A stretch of 64,000 nucleotides of DNA from Dictyophora rubrovolvata. Taxonomy: Eukaryota > Basidiomycota > Agaricomycetes > Phallales > Phallaceae. A model generated the notes under the pieces. It searched no databases. It worked only from the letters and a program-made list of their open reading frames with translations, and had not been told where the DNA came from. A program made the translations under genes and the position numbers. Shown here piece after piece: positions 25,912 to 36,851 of the stretch; positions within the stretch are counted from its first letter, which is position 1; each line of letters begins with the position of its first letter. Where the stretch lies: contig CP114117.1 in the NCBI GenBank assembly GCA_029959195.1, positions 1,116,001-1,180,000 of the forward strand. Direction: 5' to 3'.

Positions 25912-27413
25912 CTAGTTTTCAGGTATGTCAATGGGCGGTAGACGCGGACGCGGTGCAATTGTGACTACTCTTGGACCTATTAGCCGTGTCGACGATCGTG
26001 AGGCCGCCTTATCTGGCTGCTGTTGACTTGAACCAGCGGTCATGAGATCCACACTAGACCGTGACTGTCCACGCGGCGGTCGTCTTTTTGAGTGCTTGGG
26101 CCGTAATGGTTCCTGTGGATTTCTTCGCGGCCAGTCTCCAGCAGGAGGCGGTGAAGGATCATTGCTAGCCCTCGGCGGGTTAACGGGTGCCGTTGTACTC
26201 TGCAGGTGGTGTGGGTAGAGCGATGGGACAGTTGGCGTGTTTAGCACTATGGGAGTGGGTGGAATCACACCCTGATCCACTCTTTCATCGTTATTGTTAT
26301 TAACATATTGATAGACTCTGCTCAGATAGGCAGCGACAGGGGCCGGAGGCGAAGGCAAACTGACAGGCGGGGGAGTCGCTATCTGAGGAAGGTTGGGTAC
26401 TCGAAGGGGTTCAGCTCTATAGCCTCTTGTCAGTCCCATCTGTTGCGCATAGGATGGGCGTCGGGCTCTTGTACGAGTAGGTGAAGGTATGGAGACAGCC
26501 GTAGACCTGAACTGGGGAGTCGGAGGTGGCTTTTTTTGCGTCATGAACCACTGGAAATCTCGGACGCCAGAACGCCAGATTTTGTGATTGTCTTGGGCAT
26601 GATAAACAGAGGATACTATTAAGCATAGTAGATAGGCAAGCACTGTGAACACAGTAAGGACTGGAACAGCAGGTGTCTATAAGTATGGCCATAGACATAC
26701 TGAGTATCGTATTGAGCCATGAAAACGTTAGAAGCGCCAGAGAGGACGAGCAAGCCATATGGGACTGGTTGCCTAAAAAAAAAAGAAAAAAAGGGAAAAT
26801 TAGATTCACATGAATTGACAATACAAGGCTGAATTTCAACAGACCGGTGGGAAAGCAGCGAATTTGGCTAGAAAGAGCAATGAGAGCTGCTGCTCCGGCT
26901 ATACCGTTGTAGATCATTGATGGACGAATTCAGGCACGGCGAACAACGACCTGAGTGCTTACCGATATTCATGAGCCATAAGATTGCCAACCAGGAGATT
27001 TCCACAATTACACGACTAATGAACGCGTTCTTCCTAACCAGTTCCGTGAATATCCTATTGAAGCGATAGAAGTTAATCTTAGGTACATATAATAATGATT
27101 TCGAAGCAGTACGCACACCGGGAAAATTACCACAAGTGCAAAAGCTCCGGTAAAGATGAGAAAGATATCAATCTGAGCTATGGCACGATGTTAACCAAAC
27201 TGGACAGGTTTTGTACAGAATATACGGACGAAAGTTTAGAGTATGAGGTTGTAGAGCTCCTAGATTGACTGCAGCAATAATACAGATGACTGAGCTTAAG
27301 ATAATAAACGAAGCTATGGGAACAATGGTGCACGGGTCAACAAAATGATCCTTCAATTAGGCGGAAAACATACCAAAAGCGATATATCTGAACGTAATAA
27401 AGAGACTTGCCAT
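25912..27413 (-). CDS. four-TM membrane protein with Pro-rich tail, family member 2
   Basis: The start ATG at 27413 opens MASLFITFRYIAF and TM1. TM2 contains 'IDIFLIFTGAFALVVIFP'. TM3 follows 'TELVRKNAFISR' (VIVEISWLAILWLMNIAGAA). The loop carries two cysteines (CFPTGNQSHMAC), and TM4 follows FSW (LNTILILTVFTVLAYLLCLI). Then W-x8-W (W-RSGVRDFQ-W). The tail is about 210 residues, very Pro/Arg/Ser-rich, ending DIPEN. The splice donor between TM1 and TM2 is uncertain: the best phase-0 donor is a weak GTCAAT, and a longer reading is possible. Placement of TMs, Cys loop and the W-x8-W motif matches members 1 and 3, supporting common descent. Confidence 0.7.
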
Positions 27414-27888
27414 GGGAATTGCGAACACTAATGTAGTACCAGAGGAACAACGCAACTTGCGACAGCAGCTTTGAGACCTGCTCGTTGAGAGATTGGACGA
27501 TCTATCACTTGCTGAAGTAATAAAGATGCGAAGATTCTCAACATACGCTCTGGAACAGAGGCGGCAGCTCAGTGCGCTGAGATCCGAGAAGACCTGCGTT
27601 GGGTGAGAAGCGCCCTTCCATTGGTTTATACTGGCTGGCAGATCCTCACGGTAAGCCCAGCGGAATATGATGAACAAGTATGTACTCGTGTCGTATTAAT
27701 GAGATAAGTTAGTAGCAACATATATATATTTGCATTCCTTATGTACTGAAATAGAAAGAAAGAAAAAGATAATAGAAAGTGAAGCCCAGCACATGCAAGC
27801 ATCTCAGGAACCAAAGGAAATTACCCCGTGGAAAGATATCATTCAGATCTGTTGACACATGCCATATACGGCAAACTGCCAAGTCATA
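27414..27888. other. intergenic region, no gene seen
   Basis: About 475 bases between PPP4R1 and four-TM member 2, both on the minus strand. The frame of member 2 stays open upstream of its ATG to about 27677, but only through a TTG, so an extra 5' exon is possible though not supported. A TA-rich patch lies near 27719-27731. Confidence 0.45.
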
Positions 27889-30800
27889 TCAGCCGTGGAA
27901 GGAAATTTGAGCAGATCGGCATGGAGGGCGCGAGAACGTGGCAAATCCAGTCCCAGCAACAGCAGGAAATGAGTGTGAATGTCCCCGTTGGGAATAATAA
28001 TTTTTATCGTTGTCGTCGTTATCATGGGGGATAATTCTCAGCTCTAGCTCCGCAACTGAGACTTGTAGGCACGCGACAAATTCTCGCACGTCTCGGGATG
28101 GATCTCGGCTCAATCGCTCAACGACAAAGAGAGCCAGCGGGACTGCGGACACTTGCTCATAATATTTTTCTACAAATAGAGAGCAAAGATAAATCATTTA
28201 TTAATGCAATCTTTTTGGAAATAAATAAAAAAAGATCCACTCACCGCAAACACTGCCCATCAGTCTCGCAACACCTATCCGGACATCGGTCATCTCGTCT
28301 TGACTCAATCGGTCAATGGTTTCCCAAAAGTCATCCCTCAACAATTCACTCTTTCCGTTAGTTTCATCAACCAGGGCACATAAACAGGCAACATAACTGC
28401 ACATCCATCACAGTCGAAAGTCAGTAAACCAATTTACTTTTCAACCTATCTCGGATCAGCCGTTACTCACGTTACTCTTCTCCGACACATTTCCGATTTA
28501 GCGAGGCTTTGAAGGTCGTCCCTCATTCCTTCTTCCAAATGCGGCCAAAGCTCAAACACCTTGAGAATGCTTGCTACCTGTCGTTTTTTCGACATAAATT
28601 AGCGCTGTTCCAGAACTCGAGCATCGTTGGGGAAGGTCGATATATCAAATACACTCACAGATTTGATGCCGGCTTCTCGCACAGCAGCAACGTTGTTTGT
28701 TAATGCCTTTCTCATCAAGACTCTAACCATTTCTCCTTCATTCCCAGCTAGAGCTGCCAATCCCGGTAGAACCGTTGTCAAGCCTTCCTTTTCGCGCCAA
28801 CCAGTAAGCCATCGTTCCCAAAGCTCAACTAAGCTACCCATAACGACTTGTCTTACTGACTCTTCGAGTGCGGCAACGAACTGGGGTAATCCGATCAAGG
28901 CCTTCAACCTCACGACGCCATCCTCAAGATCATGCGCCATATCCTGCCAGATATTCAGTAGGTGGCTCTCAGCGATCTGACTACCGAGGATCCGAGCCAT
29001 CTCTCCGAGGCTAGCCGCGATAGTCCGTCGAACACGGGGGTTGTCATGCTTGGAAAGCGCATGGTAATAATCTGATATTTCGTGCCATCGTTCAGGACCT
29101 AAAGCAAGCGTCACGGCTGGAAAATTGAACGAGGTAATAATTGATCGTGCAGCGTCGCGCGACAATTGTTCCCTCGTTAGATCGTTTTCAATTTCTTGAC
29201 GCTTGCGGTCATTGTCATCGTCTTCGGCTGGGGGGGTTGTTGGCAACACATTTAGGGAGGAGGAGACATGACGATGATTTGAATCTGGGGGTTTCTTTAC
29301 TTTGAGTGTAAATGAATCGTTTGATAGACCATCAATTCGCGTTGTTTCATATGGATCTTGTTTTGAAATGTTCTTCTTCTCTCCGCCGACAAATAAGTTG
29401 ACAAGTTCAGTAGGCACACCCTCTTCATCTTCATGAAAGGCATATATCACTTCTCCAAGAACTTCAAATACGCCTGTCTTTACCACGGGCGAGTCGTCAT
29501 TAGATAGATCCGATAGTGTTTGAAGGGCTAGTTCCCGCCGCTGTTGCTGCGGCAGCTTCGCTAAAATATTTGGAAGTGCGAAAACCGAAGAATGTCGGAC
29601 ATTCCAAATTGGGTCTCGAGACAGTGACTTAAACAAAGGAAGGAGCGATAATTGGAGTACTTCAGCGGGAACGACTTTCGCCAGCGCGCCTACAGCGAAG
29701 GCGGCTTCGCGCCGAACTAGGTGGAGGGCATCCTTTCCAATGTACACAACTTCTTCGGCGAATGCTCGAATAGTCTCTTCTGGTAATTCAGCTAAATGAA
29801 AAACGTGCAAAGGATGGAAGGAAGCAGGAAGAAAGAAAGAAAGAAACACCGAAAGGGAAAACGGAAACACCGAAAGGGAAAAAAAAGGGAATTAGTTTTC
29901 CGAATAAAACAACCAATAAAACGGGGGGCTATGTCGGCACGGGGAAGAGAGACTCACCGTGCGCAGTTACCGTGGCAATCAAACTCATGCTCGATAATCG
30001 ACCTATCGCTGCTCGTTCCGAGTCTTGAGAATGTTCTTGCCTCTCCTCGTCCTTTTCTGTACCAGCGGCTGAATCATCGACCGTGGCATTGTTACTCCGT
30101 GAAACACTGATTTCTGGCCATGGCTCAAAAACATTTTCTGATGGGGGCGAAGTTATTGAGGCAGCAATTGATCTCGGGGCATCGGAAGTCGTCGTTGTTC
30201 TGGCAGAAAGCGAGTCAGTTAGTACCGGAGGGGAGAGATCGAGAAGTGGGGGTGACAAAGGACCCGTGAAAATTTCGGGAATAATTTGTCCTGGAATTAA
30301 TTCTAATGAGGATGAGAATGCGGAAGTTAAAGGTGAAGTGAAAACGGTTGGATCAACTATTCCAGAAGGCGAAGGTTGCAATGAGGACGGTGTGACTTCA
30401 GGGTGTAAAATGGGAGAAGGAAAGTATTCGTCAGATAATTCTAGACGGCCCATTCCGATTATGACTTGGTGTATAATTTCGTCTTCTAGGATTTGCCTTT
30501 CTTTTGCGCCAAAAGGCAAGATATCTTCACCTTTGGCATTAGCGGCGTGTATGCGATTCAAAATATCCACAACTGTGAAGCGCGCTGGACCTCCTATTGC
30601 TGGACTAAAATCCACTAGGAGAGAGCCCAAAACTGGGGTAAAGCTCTGGACAGATAGTAATGGGAAGCCTTCTTGAGGCAAATCGTGATTTGTAGACTGA
30701 TTATTAGGAAATTCATCTTCCACTAATTTACAGTTCTACAAAAAAGGGCAATGAGGGACGTTGAAGAGAACAGGAAAAAAAAATAATTCTGTACTTACTT

Positions 30801-31513
30801 CAAAAAACCACCACATTATTGAGACAAGATTAGTGGCAAGAGCCTCCTTTACGGCATCTTCTGTGAAAGGAAGATGAACGAAAATTGATCGCAGTTAGCA
30901 ATGCGGCGGCAAAATTGACAGACCTTCGTCTACGGCGAGAGTGTTAAGAAGGGGTAAAACATACTCTACGGCCTCTACAGGAGCAACGTCAGGAAGGAGT
31001 GTATGAAGAGAACGAGCAATAAAAACTCTATAAAGATGTGAATGAAAGAGCAAGTCAGTGGAAAGGAAATAAGGAAAATAATAGGGGGGAAGGATGATAA
31101 AAAAAATGACCTGTGGACTGTTTCTTTACTAATACATAGTAAATATATCCGTTCTACTGAGCTTAAGTTTTCATCGTCCAGAGAAACACCGAGGGAAATA
31201 TCGTTCATCGGAGGGGAGCCATAGGAGTCCCTGGGAAATCTTTGTGGGGGATCGTTTGGGGCGGGGGAAGAGGGAGGAGGTGAGGGAGGGAGATAAGGAC
31301 ACGGAAGAGGGGGATGAGAGTTTAGATGGTGAGGAGTGGGAGTGAATATCTTCAGGTTCGGGGGCGGGGAGACGGGAGGGACGGAATTTGATTCCTCTAA
31401 GTCAGAGTCACCAGGCGAGGTCACTTCCTCTGGAATGGATACTAAAATAGAATAGAATTATAGATACGTCGGGGGGATAACATTAATAATAAAACATGAC
31501 AGGACATACTCAT
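27889..31513 (-). CDS. PPP4R1: PPP4R1-like HEAT-repeat phosphatase regulatory subunit
   Basis: This is a regulatory subunit of a PP4/PP2A-type phosphatase, built of HEAT repeats. A 4-nt first exon (ATGA) joins to ISIPEEVTSPGDSDLEES, followed by a Pro-rich low-complexity segment. 'VEYVLPLLNTLAVDEDAVKE' and 'LVSIMWWFFENCKLVEDE' begin the HEAT array. A long acidic/Ser/Thr-rich insert precedes 'LPEETIRAFAEEVVYIGKD', 'REAAFAVGALAKVVPAEVL', and 'DPIWNVRHSSVFALPNILAK'. The C-terminal HEATs contain 'NPRVRRTIAASLGEMARILG', 'LEDGVVRLKALIGLPQFV' and 'DVRIGVARLMGSVC'. The last exon ends in a low-complexity tail and TGA at 27889. The split HEAT blocks separated by a long disordered insert are typical of PPP4R1. 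Its catalytic partner is inferred from the family. Confidence 0.87.
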
Positions 31514-32124
31514 TGTTATCTCTGGGTATCAAGAGACATTTGCGAGGCAATTCTTAGAGCGATGACAGTAAACTGCGATTGCGATTTGCGACTGGTTGCC
31601 TGAAGTGTGTGCTGACAACAAAACAAACAGTCAACGCCATTTGACCGATCCCGTGAGAAAGGCAGCCGTCAGTCTGGCTCGAAATGATGTCATCATCAGT
31701 TCCTGTCCATCCTTCGATTCGTCAGAGCGAATTCTGCCTGCAGTAATTAAGAGAAATATGGGGCTGCTGGTTGTTGTAATTTATATATCATGTCCCCACG
31801 AGTCCCGGCTAGAACGAGCTCATCAACGAACCCCTTGGACAGAGCAGATCCAAAGCGGAGGAGTCGTCGACTGACGGTGCCTTGCCTTCGCTCCAGGAAT
31901 GACGTCACCATCTGTGTAACTTCAGATCATCACGCGCTACCGAAAGAAAACAAATGAATGACGTCACTGCTTCAAAATACGTACTAACAGAAAGGTAGCT
32001 GTCAACAAGAGTCCACAGTCCATTTGAAGAGCTTCTAGACCCTCGGCTACAGAAGTACATACAGAGAGAGAGAGAAAAAACACGTTCCAAGAAAACAATA
32101 GGACACGCAAGTCCCGAGACACCC
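31514..32124. other. intergenic region, no gene seen
   Basis: About 610 bases between the proton channel 3' end and the PPP4R1 start. Frames present begin at non-ATG codons or lack protein signal. A GA-rich repeat (gagagagagagaaaaaa) lies near 32062-32078. Confidence 0.5.
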
Positions 32125-32905
32125 TTACTCGTCGGCATTATCACCAAGTCTCTCTTTCAGCTGTGAAATTTCATCCCGTGCTGCCGCCAATTCTGCCGTT
32201 CGTTTCGCCAGGCACGACTTAACCCGCTCCAGCTCTTTGACTGTTTCTTCGTCAAACTCACCCATTCCAACAGCAGCTAAACACGTAGCATGTCAATTTA
32301 TATTGTCTGTCATTGTTTGTCACACAAATACCTTCTGCAGCGAACCGAACCAAACGAAACAGAATTAGCAGCGAGGCTAATTCACGTTCCTGTCCTCTCA
32401 ACACAGTCTCCAGTACAAATGTCCCCACGATAATGGTTCCATCCACAAAATGCAATAAACTTGAGAACGGACTATAGTAGACTGGTCCGTAAGCCCATGC
32501 AAATGTCAGGAATTCGACCATGAAAAGGCATGCAATTCCGAGAGAGATATATGATAAAATGACAACCCAAACGGGCGACTCTTCCACTTCGCCACATCTT
32601 TCGCCCAAGTATGTGTATGCGAGATCGATCAATATCAGAATACTGTCAAATACAATCTGTTGTAGTAATGAAAGGGGGGGGGGGGGATTCAAAAGTCAAT
32701 GCAAGAACTACAACAACATGTTGACACAGCCTTTTCAATGATAAGTTCTTACCAAGGCAACAATAGCCCTGCGAAATTGTTTGTTTTCCAGCTTCTCGGC
32801 CGCGCGCTCTCTCAATCCTCGCTCTTTGGTATTTCCTTCTTCCCCGTTCTCGACGTCGTTGACGGAGGAAGCTAGTAAAGGATCCCGTTCGTCAGCAAAA
32901 GACAT
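32125..32905 (-). CDS. HV1: voltage-sensor-only proton channel, Hv1-like
   Basis: Three exons (32753-32905, 32332-32656, 32125-32276) give exactly 209 residues. The protein is an acidic/basic N-terminus, four TM segments and a coiled coil, the layout of Hv1 voltage-gated proton channels, which have no separate pore domain. S1 carries Asp55 (in IVFDSILILIDL), the expected selectivity-filter Asp, and Asp62. S2 has Glu99 (LFMVEFLTF) and S3 has Asp123 (LLHFVDGTIIVG). S4 is 'LLILFRLVRFAAEAAVG' with Arg152 and Arg155 only; the usual Trp between them is Val154 and the third Arg position is Ala158. The C-terminus (166-209) is a heptad-like coiled coil for dimerisation. Intron 1 contains a run of 13 C on the coding strand. 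Assignment is by architecture and motif positions. Confidence 0.83.
32674..32686. repeat. G13 homopolymer in proton channel intron 1
   Basis: Thirteen consecutive G on the + strand (C on the coding strand) lie 18 bases before the intron 1 acceptor of the Hv1-like gene, where a polypyrimidine tract would be expected. Confidence 0.9.
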
Positions 32906-33379
32906 GGTGGTGATGAGAATGAAACGGGCGCGACATCAAGTTTTGAACCAGCTTAAATGGGGGCGTCGAACAACGATATAATTTATTTGTTTAATTATAG
33001 CTAGCTCATCAACTTCTCACCACTTTTGTTATTTTATCTTTTGAATACCCGTCGAACAACCTATTCATTGCATGTCCGAGTCGCGGCCGGACGCTTCCGA
33101 CTCGCTTGCAGCACTATTGTTCTCTGCGAGATCATGATCCAGTCATGAACAAAAAGCCCGGGATTCCGTCTGTGAATAGCACTGTATAATGGAGTCCAAG
33201 TCTAGTATGGACATGTGTTACATCGTCCATATATAATGAGCTTTCGGACCTATTTTGGTCCCCTTCCGCACGTACAAACCACTGGGTGGCCTCCGTTCCG
33301 TCTCATATAACCGTCATACTGGCTGGCTCAGTTTCTTGAAACTTGTTATAACGTAACAACTTCTCTCTCTTTCTCTCTT
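32906..33379. other. divergent promoter region of proton channel and four-TM member 3
   Basis: About 475 bases between two head-to-head start codons. A CT-rich tract (about 33361-33379) sits immediately before the plus-strand ATG, a common fungal core-promoter feature. I see no ORF of note. Confidence 0.55.
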
Positions 33380-35021
33380 ATGTTGGGTTATCATATAGAA
33401 TTACGTTTTACGATCCTTAAGCTTAGATCATTCGTTTATGGTCAGTTTAAACCTCTCTCTCTCTTTCGTCTGCTGAAGTTTTTTTGGTTGTAGTCATTTT
33501 GGTTGTGCTAGGGATAGTATGGACAGGGCTGTTGTGCGTTGATGCTTTCGTGAAGCAAGGATTTCGTTCAACCCAGGAATGCGAGTGGTTTTTGCCTTAT
33601 TTTGCGTTCTCATACTCATCAAAACCTCAGCCGTAGCGACAATCATTCTGTTATCCTCTCAAGTAGTCACGAGTGTCGGGATTCCTATCGTGTTAGTCCC
33701 CCTTTAAATCAATCAGTCGTTTATATTCATCTACACCTTGCATATAGTATCCTCTTAGGCTCTTCCGACTCTCTCAAGGACAGTCGATGGTCTAATCATG
33801 CTTGGTTTGAATTACTTTGCTTAAGTCTAATGTTGGGCTATCAATTCGGCGAGTATCCTCCTTTGGTTAACTCCAAATTAGTTCTTCTTACTTATTCGAA
33901 TTAGCCGGAGCTCTAATATTTTCGCTATTAAGCCCAACATTTGTTTGTCCTGGCGGCAAGTTTTTTTTTCTCCTTTTTGATCGCTCAAAGATAATAATAA
34001 TTTATACCAGATACGGACGATCGAGGTGTATGTCAACTAGTGAATGTCTATATATCAATTTGCAGCTGGATCATACCTGTTATATGTGCGTGGTCTCCCA
34101 CATTGGACTTTTGTAGACGTCTTCTCATAGTTTTCATAATCAGTGCTCTTTTACTGCATATACGCCGTTATAAGGTGTCTCCGACTATCGACAAAATACC
34201 CAAAAGTTTGGCGGACGCCTTTTACGCTCATGCCGTGGAATCCGAATTTACTAGCCCTCGACTTGGAATCGAAGACGTCAACTTCTACACTAAACAAACC
34301 TCGGACGGGAACCCTTGACGAAATTAAAGCTCCTATGTCGACTTCTTCATCATCTAATCCTTCTGCGAGAAGTAGCACACAACCTCAAAATTCACCGAGT
34401 GCATCGAGATTCTCATCTTCAGGCCCTTCAGTTCAAGCAAGTATGAAATCAACGGCGACGGCAGCCCCTAACATGTCAAGGTTCTCTGAAATGCCATTGA
34501 TTGAAAAAAATATTGCTCGATCACAATTCAAACACCAATCTCAGTTACGCCAGCAGTCATATTCACAACCGTTGTCCTCCCTGAATACCCAGTCTACTTC
34601 GACCTTCAAGTTTCCGCCTAGTATAGAGCCTCTTGCCAGTGGGCAGCGGCTAAGTCAAGATAAAGACAAGTATCGACACAGTCAGTTCCCCTCAAAACAC
34701 AATAGTCGCTTGACATTTCAACAACCTCCACCGTTACCGCCAAATCCACCTTTACTGGCCCATACGACACTTGGTCCACCTAAACCTCTTACTCTCTCTT
34801 CGTTACAAAGCAAACGTATATCACCATATCTTCCTACCTACTATTATTATCCACCGTCACCTTCCACACGGCAGCCCGCTCGGCTCTCGACATTACCGTC
34901 GGTGCTAACAGCTGGGGGTACTGCCTCACGAGCTTCGCTTCAGCCGCCGCCTCAGTCTTTATATCCCAATCGGAGTGCCGTTGGAATGTCACGAAAAAGT
35001 TTCAACGCTAATTTAAATTAG
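33380..35021 (+). CDS. four-TM membrane protein with Pro/Ser-rich tail, family member 3
   Basis: Plus-strand relative of members 1 and 2. ATG at 33380 opens MLGYHIELRFTILKLRSFVY and TM1. TM2 lies in 'RVVFALFCVLILIKTSAVAT', TM3 in 'WFELLCLSLMLGYQFAGALI'. The loop has two cysteines (CPGDTDDRGVC), and TM4 follows CSW (IIPVILLFYCIYAVIRCL). The W-x8-W motif is W-RTPFTLMP-W. The tail is about 240 residues, Ser/Pro/Gln-rich, ending NLN and TAG. Two introns appear to begin with GC (33849 and 33956); only these junctions keep the frame and match the paralogs. The junction between TM1 and TM2 exons is not resolved, so the N-terminal structure is approximate. Confidence 0.65.
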
Positions 35022-35143
35022 TTCTGATACACATCATGTATTTTTAATGAATCTTGCAGAATGGTGTGTTTGTCCGTCTTCCTATAAGTAGATGAATATT
35101 TTAGGCAGTGCTTACTAAGCGACTTTTACATTAAAAACCCAGT

Positions 35144-36756
35144 ATGCAATGTTATCGACGGTCTAACATTGCCCTTGCGAATAAAGCGTCACTTTTCATT
35201 CGCCGTTCAGACCACAGGACATTTTTCAGTCAATTTGGCAAGAAAGCGGTCAAAACCGACATTCAAAATGAGGAGAGGGCTTTTTTTCCGCTTTCGTCTT
35301 CTCCAATCCCAGAACTTCGAGCTCGTTCCCAAACGGTAAAACGATTGTGTCGATGTCCCGTTTGTGTTTCGCAAGAAAAGGAGGAAATTAAGAAAGCCAG
35401 CGAACAGAAGAAACCAAAACTGGTACAGTTTGAATGCCCCAATTGCGGATATCCGACGCATTGTTCCAAAGAGCATTGGGAGAGCGATTTAGAACATGGA
35501 AAGTACTGTATTAGACTCAGGGAAGTCAATGAGGATGACCACGACCTGAGAAGTCCGCGAGAGAAATCCGAATATTATCTACCTGGTATGCCATAGTTCC
35601 AGATTTCTTTGCTTCGTAAGGTGTTCATCGTTTCCTTTAGGAGCTCAACCTTATGAAGAGGCAATCTCCTTTTCGAATTGGGACATGTTCTGGTATACCC
35701 GCGGATTTCGTTCGATGGATACCGAACGAATGCGACGAAATGCCAGTAAACTTTTGACATATCCCCTCACCCTGGGTTCCGTCTTGCACCGTCATAGTTA
35801 CTTGACGACTCGCAATCAGCGACTCACGCCGGAAGGAGTCAGGTCTGTAACTGGTAAGCCGTCATGAAATTTAATTTTCTCGTAAATTTCGACTAAAAAG
35901 GCCACTTCCAGCCTTGCGTTCGACCATCCATGTCCCCGTTGGCGGTCCCGAAACTCGCAGTGGGTCGATCAACAAACCGCCTACAAGAATTTTTGTTTTG
36001 GGAGCACGCTCTGAATCTGCATTACCCCCTCATGTGTGGGGTCAACTATGCTATCTATTTCCGGCCGCCATATTCCAGATCTATTTCATTGGTCCTCAAG
36101 TTTCTTTACCAAAGGTATCAGCTCAAAATTTAGAGGAAGAAGAGGGAGAAAACGATGCCGCTCCTGATTCTGAAACGACCGCTACGCAAATCTATACACC
36201 CCCAATCGCACCTTACGTTGGTACTTCAACATCTAAACGCCGTCTCAGATCTCTGACCCTTTCAAGTGGTATACCTTCTTATACTCTCCCCCATACACCT
36301 TTCTTATCCTTAACCGCCCTCCGCTCGTCATATACACAGGCTATTCACGACGAGTTGGGGCCGTTCGATCCCTTTACTGATGTTTTCGTGCTGTTTGCAC
36401 CTGGACTTGGCTACAAGTCCCCAACGATTCCAAATACGCTACAAATCTCATCTACCAACGAATGGGGTGGCGTGATACCTATGCTACTTTCAACGCGATG
36501 CCTCATTTTGGGTACCTCGTATTCTCCGGTAGACGTTGAACGAGATGTACGAGCTATTGAGACGGCAGAAGGGGTAGCAGGCGAATTCGATTGGATAATT
36601 ACGCCAGGCAAAAATGAGTTCGGAAGTGAACGATGGGAAGTAGCAGATTTTGATTTGAGAGTTATGGTGAAAATCAATTGGGCACTCTGGGCAATTCGTG
36701 GGAAGACCAGAGAAGTGCAAACGAAGAAGTCGTTCTTGCAAATTTTGGGATATTAA
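35144..36756 (+). CDS. MSS51: MSS51-like mitochondrial COX1 translational activator
   Basis: Mss51 activates translation of mitochondrial COX1 mRNA and helps assemble cytochrome oxidase. The N-terminus is basic and fits a matrix presequence. A MYND-type zinc finger follows: 'LCRCPVCVSQEKEE' then 'FECPNCGYPTHCSKEHW', then DLEHGKYC. Two Cys-Pro motifs lie in the finger, as in yeast Mss51 where CP motifs bind heme. Downstream, 'FSNWDMFWYTRGFRSMD' and 'LTYPLTLGSVLHRHS' are characteristic, followed by the Mss51 C-terminal domain ('RIFVLGARSESALPPHVWGQ', 'FVLFAPGLGYKSPTI'). Three exons; introns near 35586-35640 and 35854-35910. CDC45 starts 95 bases downstream on the same strand. Confidence 0.9.
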
Positions 36757-36851
36757 GAAATACTAAGTACTATCTAATACACAAACAGATATTTTCATAA
36801 TTAAAAAGAGGCCGTGACGACGCGTCTGTCACGAAGTCATTCTTCACGCGA

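Noticed and set aside
30083-30676. A 197-codon open frame on the plus strand, opposite PPP4R1
   Set aside because: The minus strand carries the PPP4R1 exon across the whole stretch, with HEAT sequence on both sides in frame. The plus frame is low-complexity and shows no domain.
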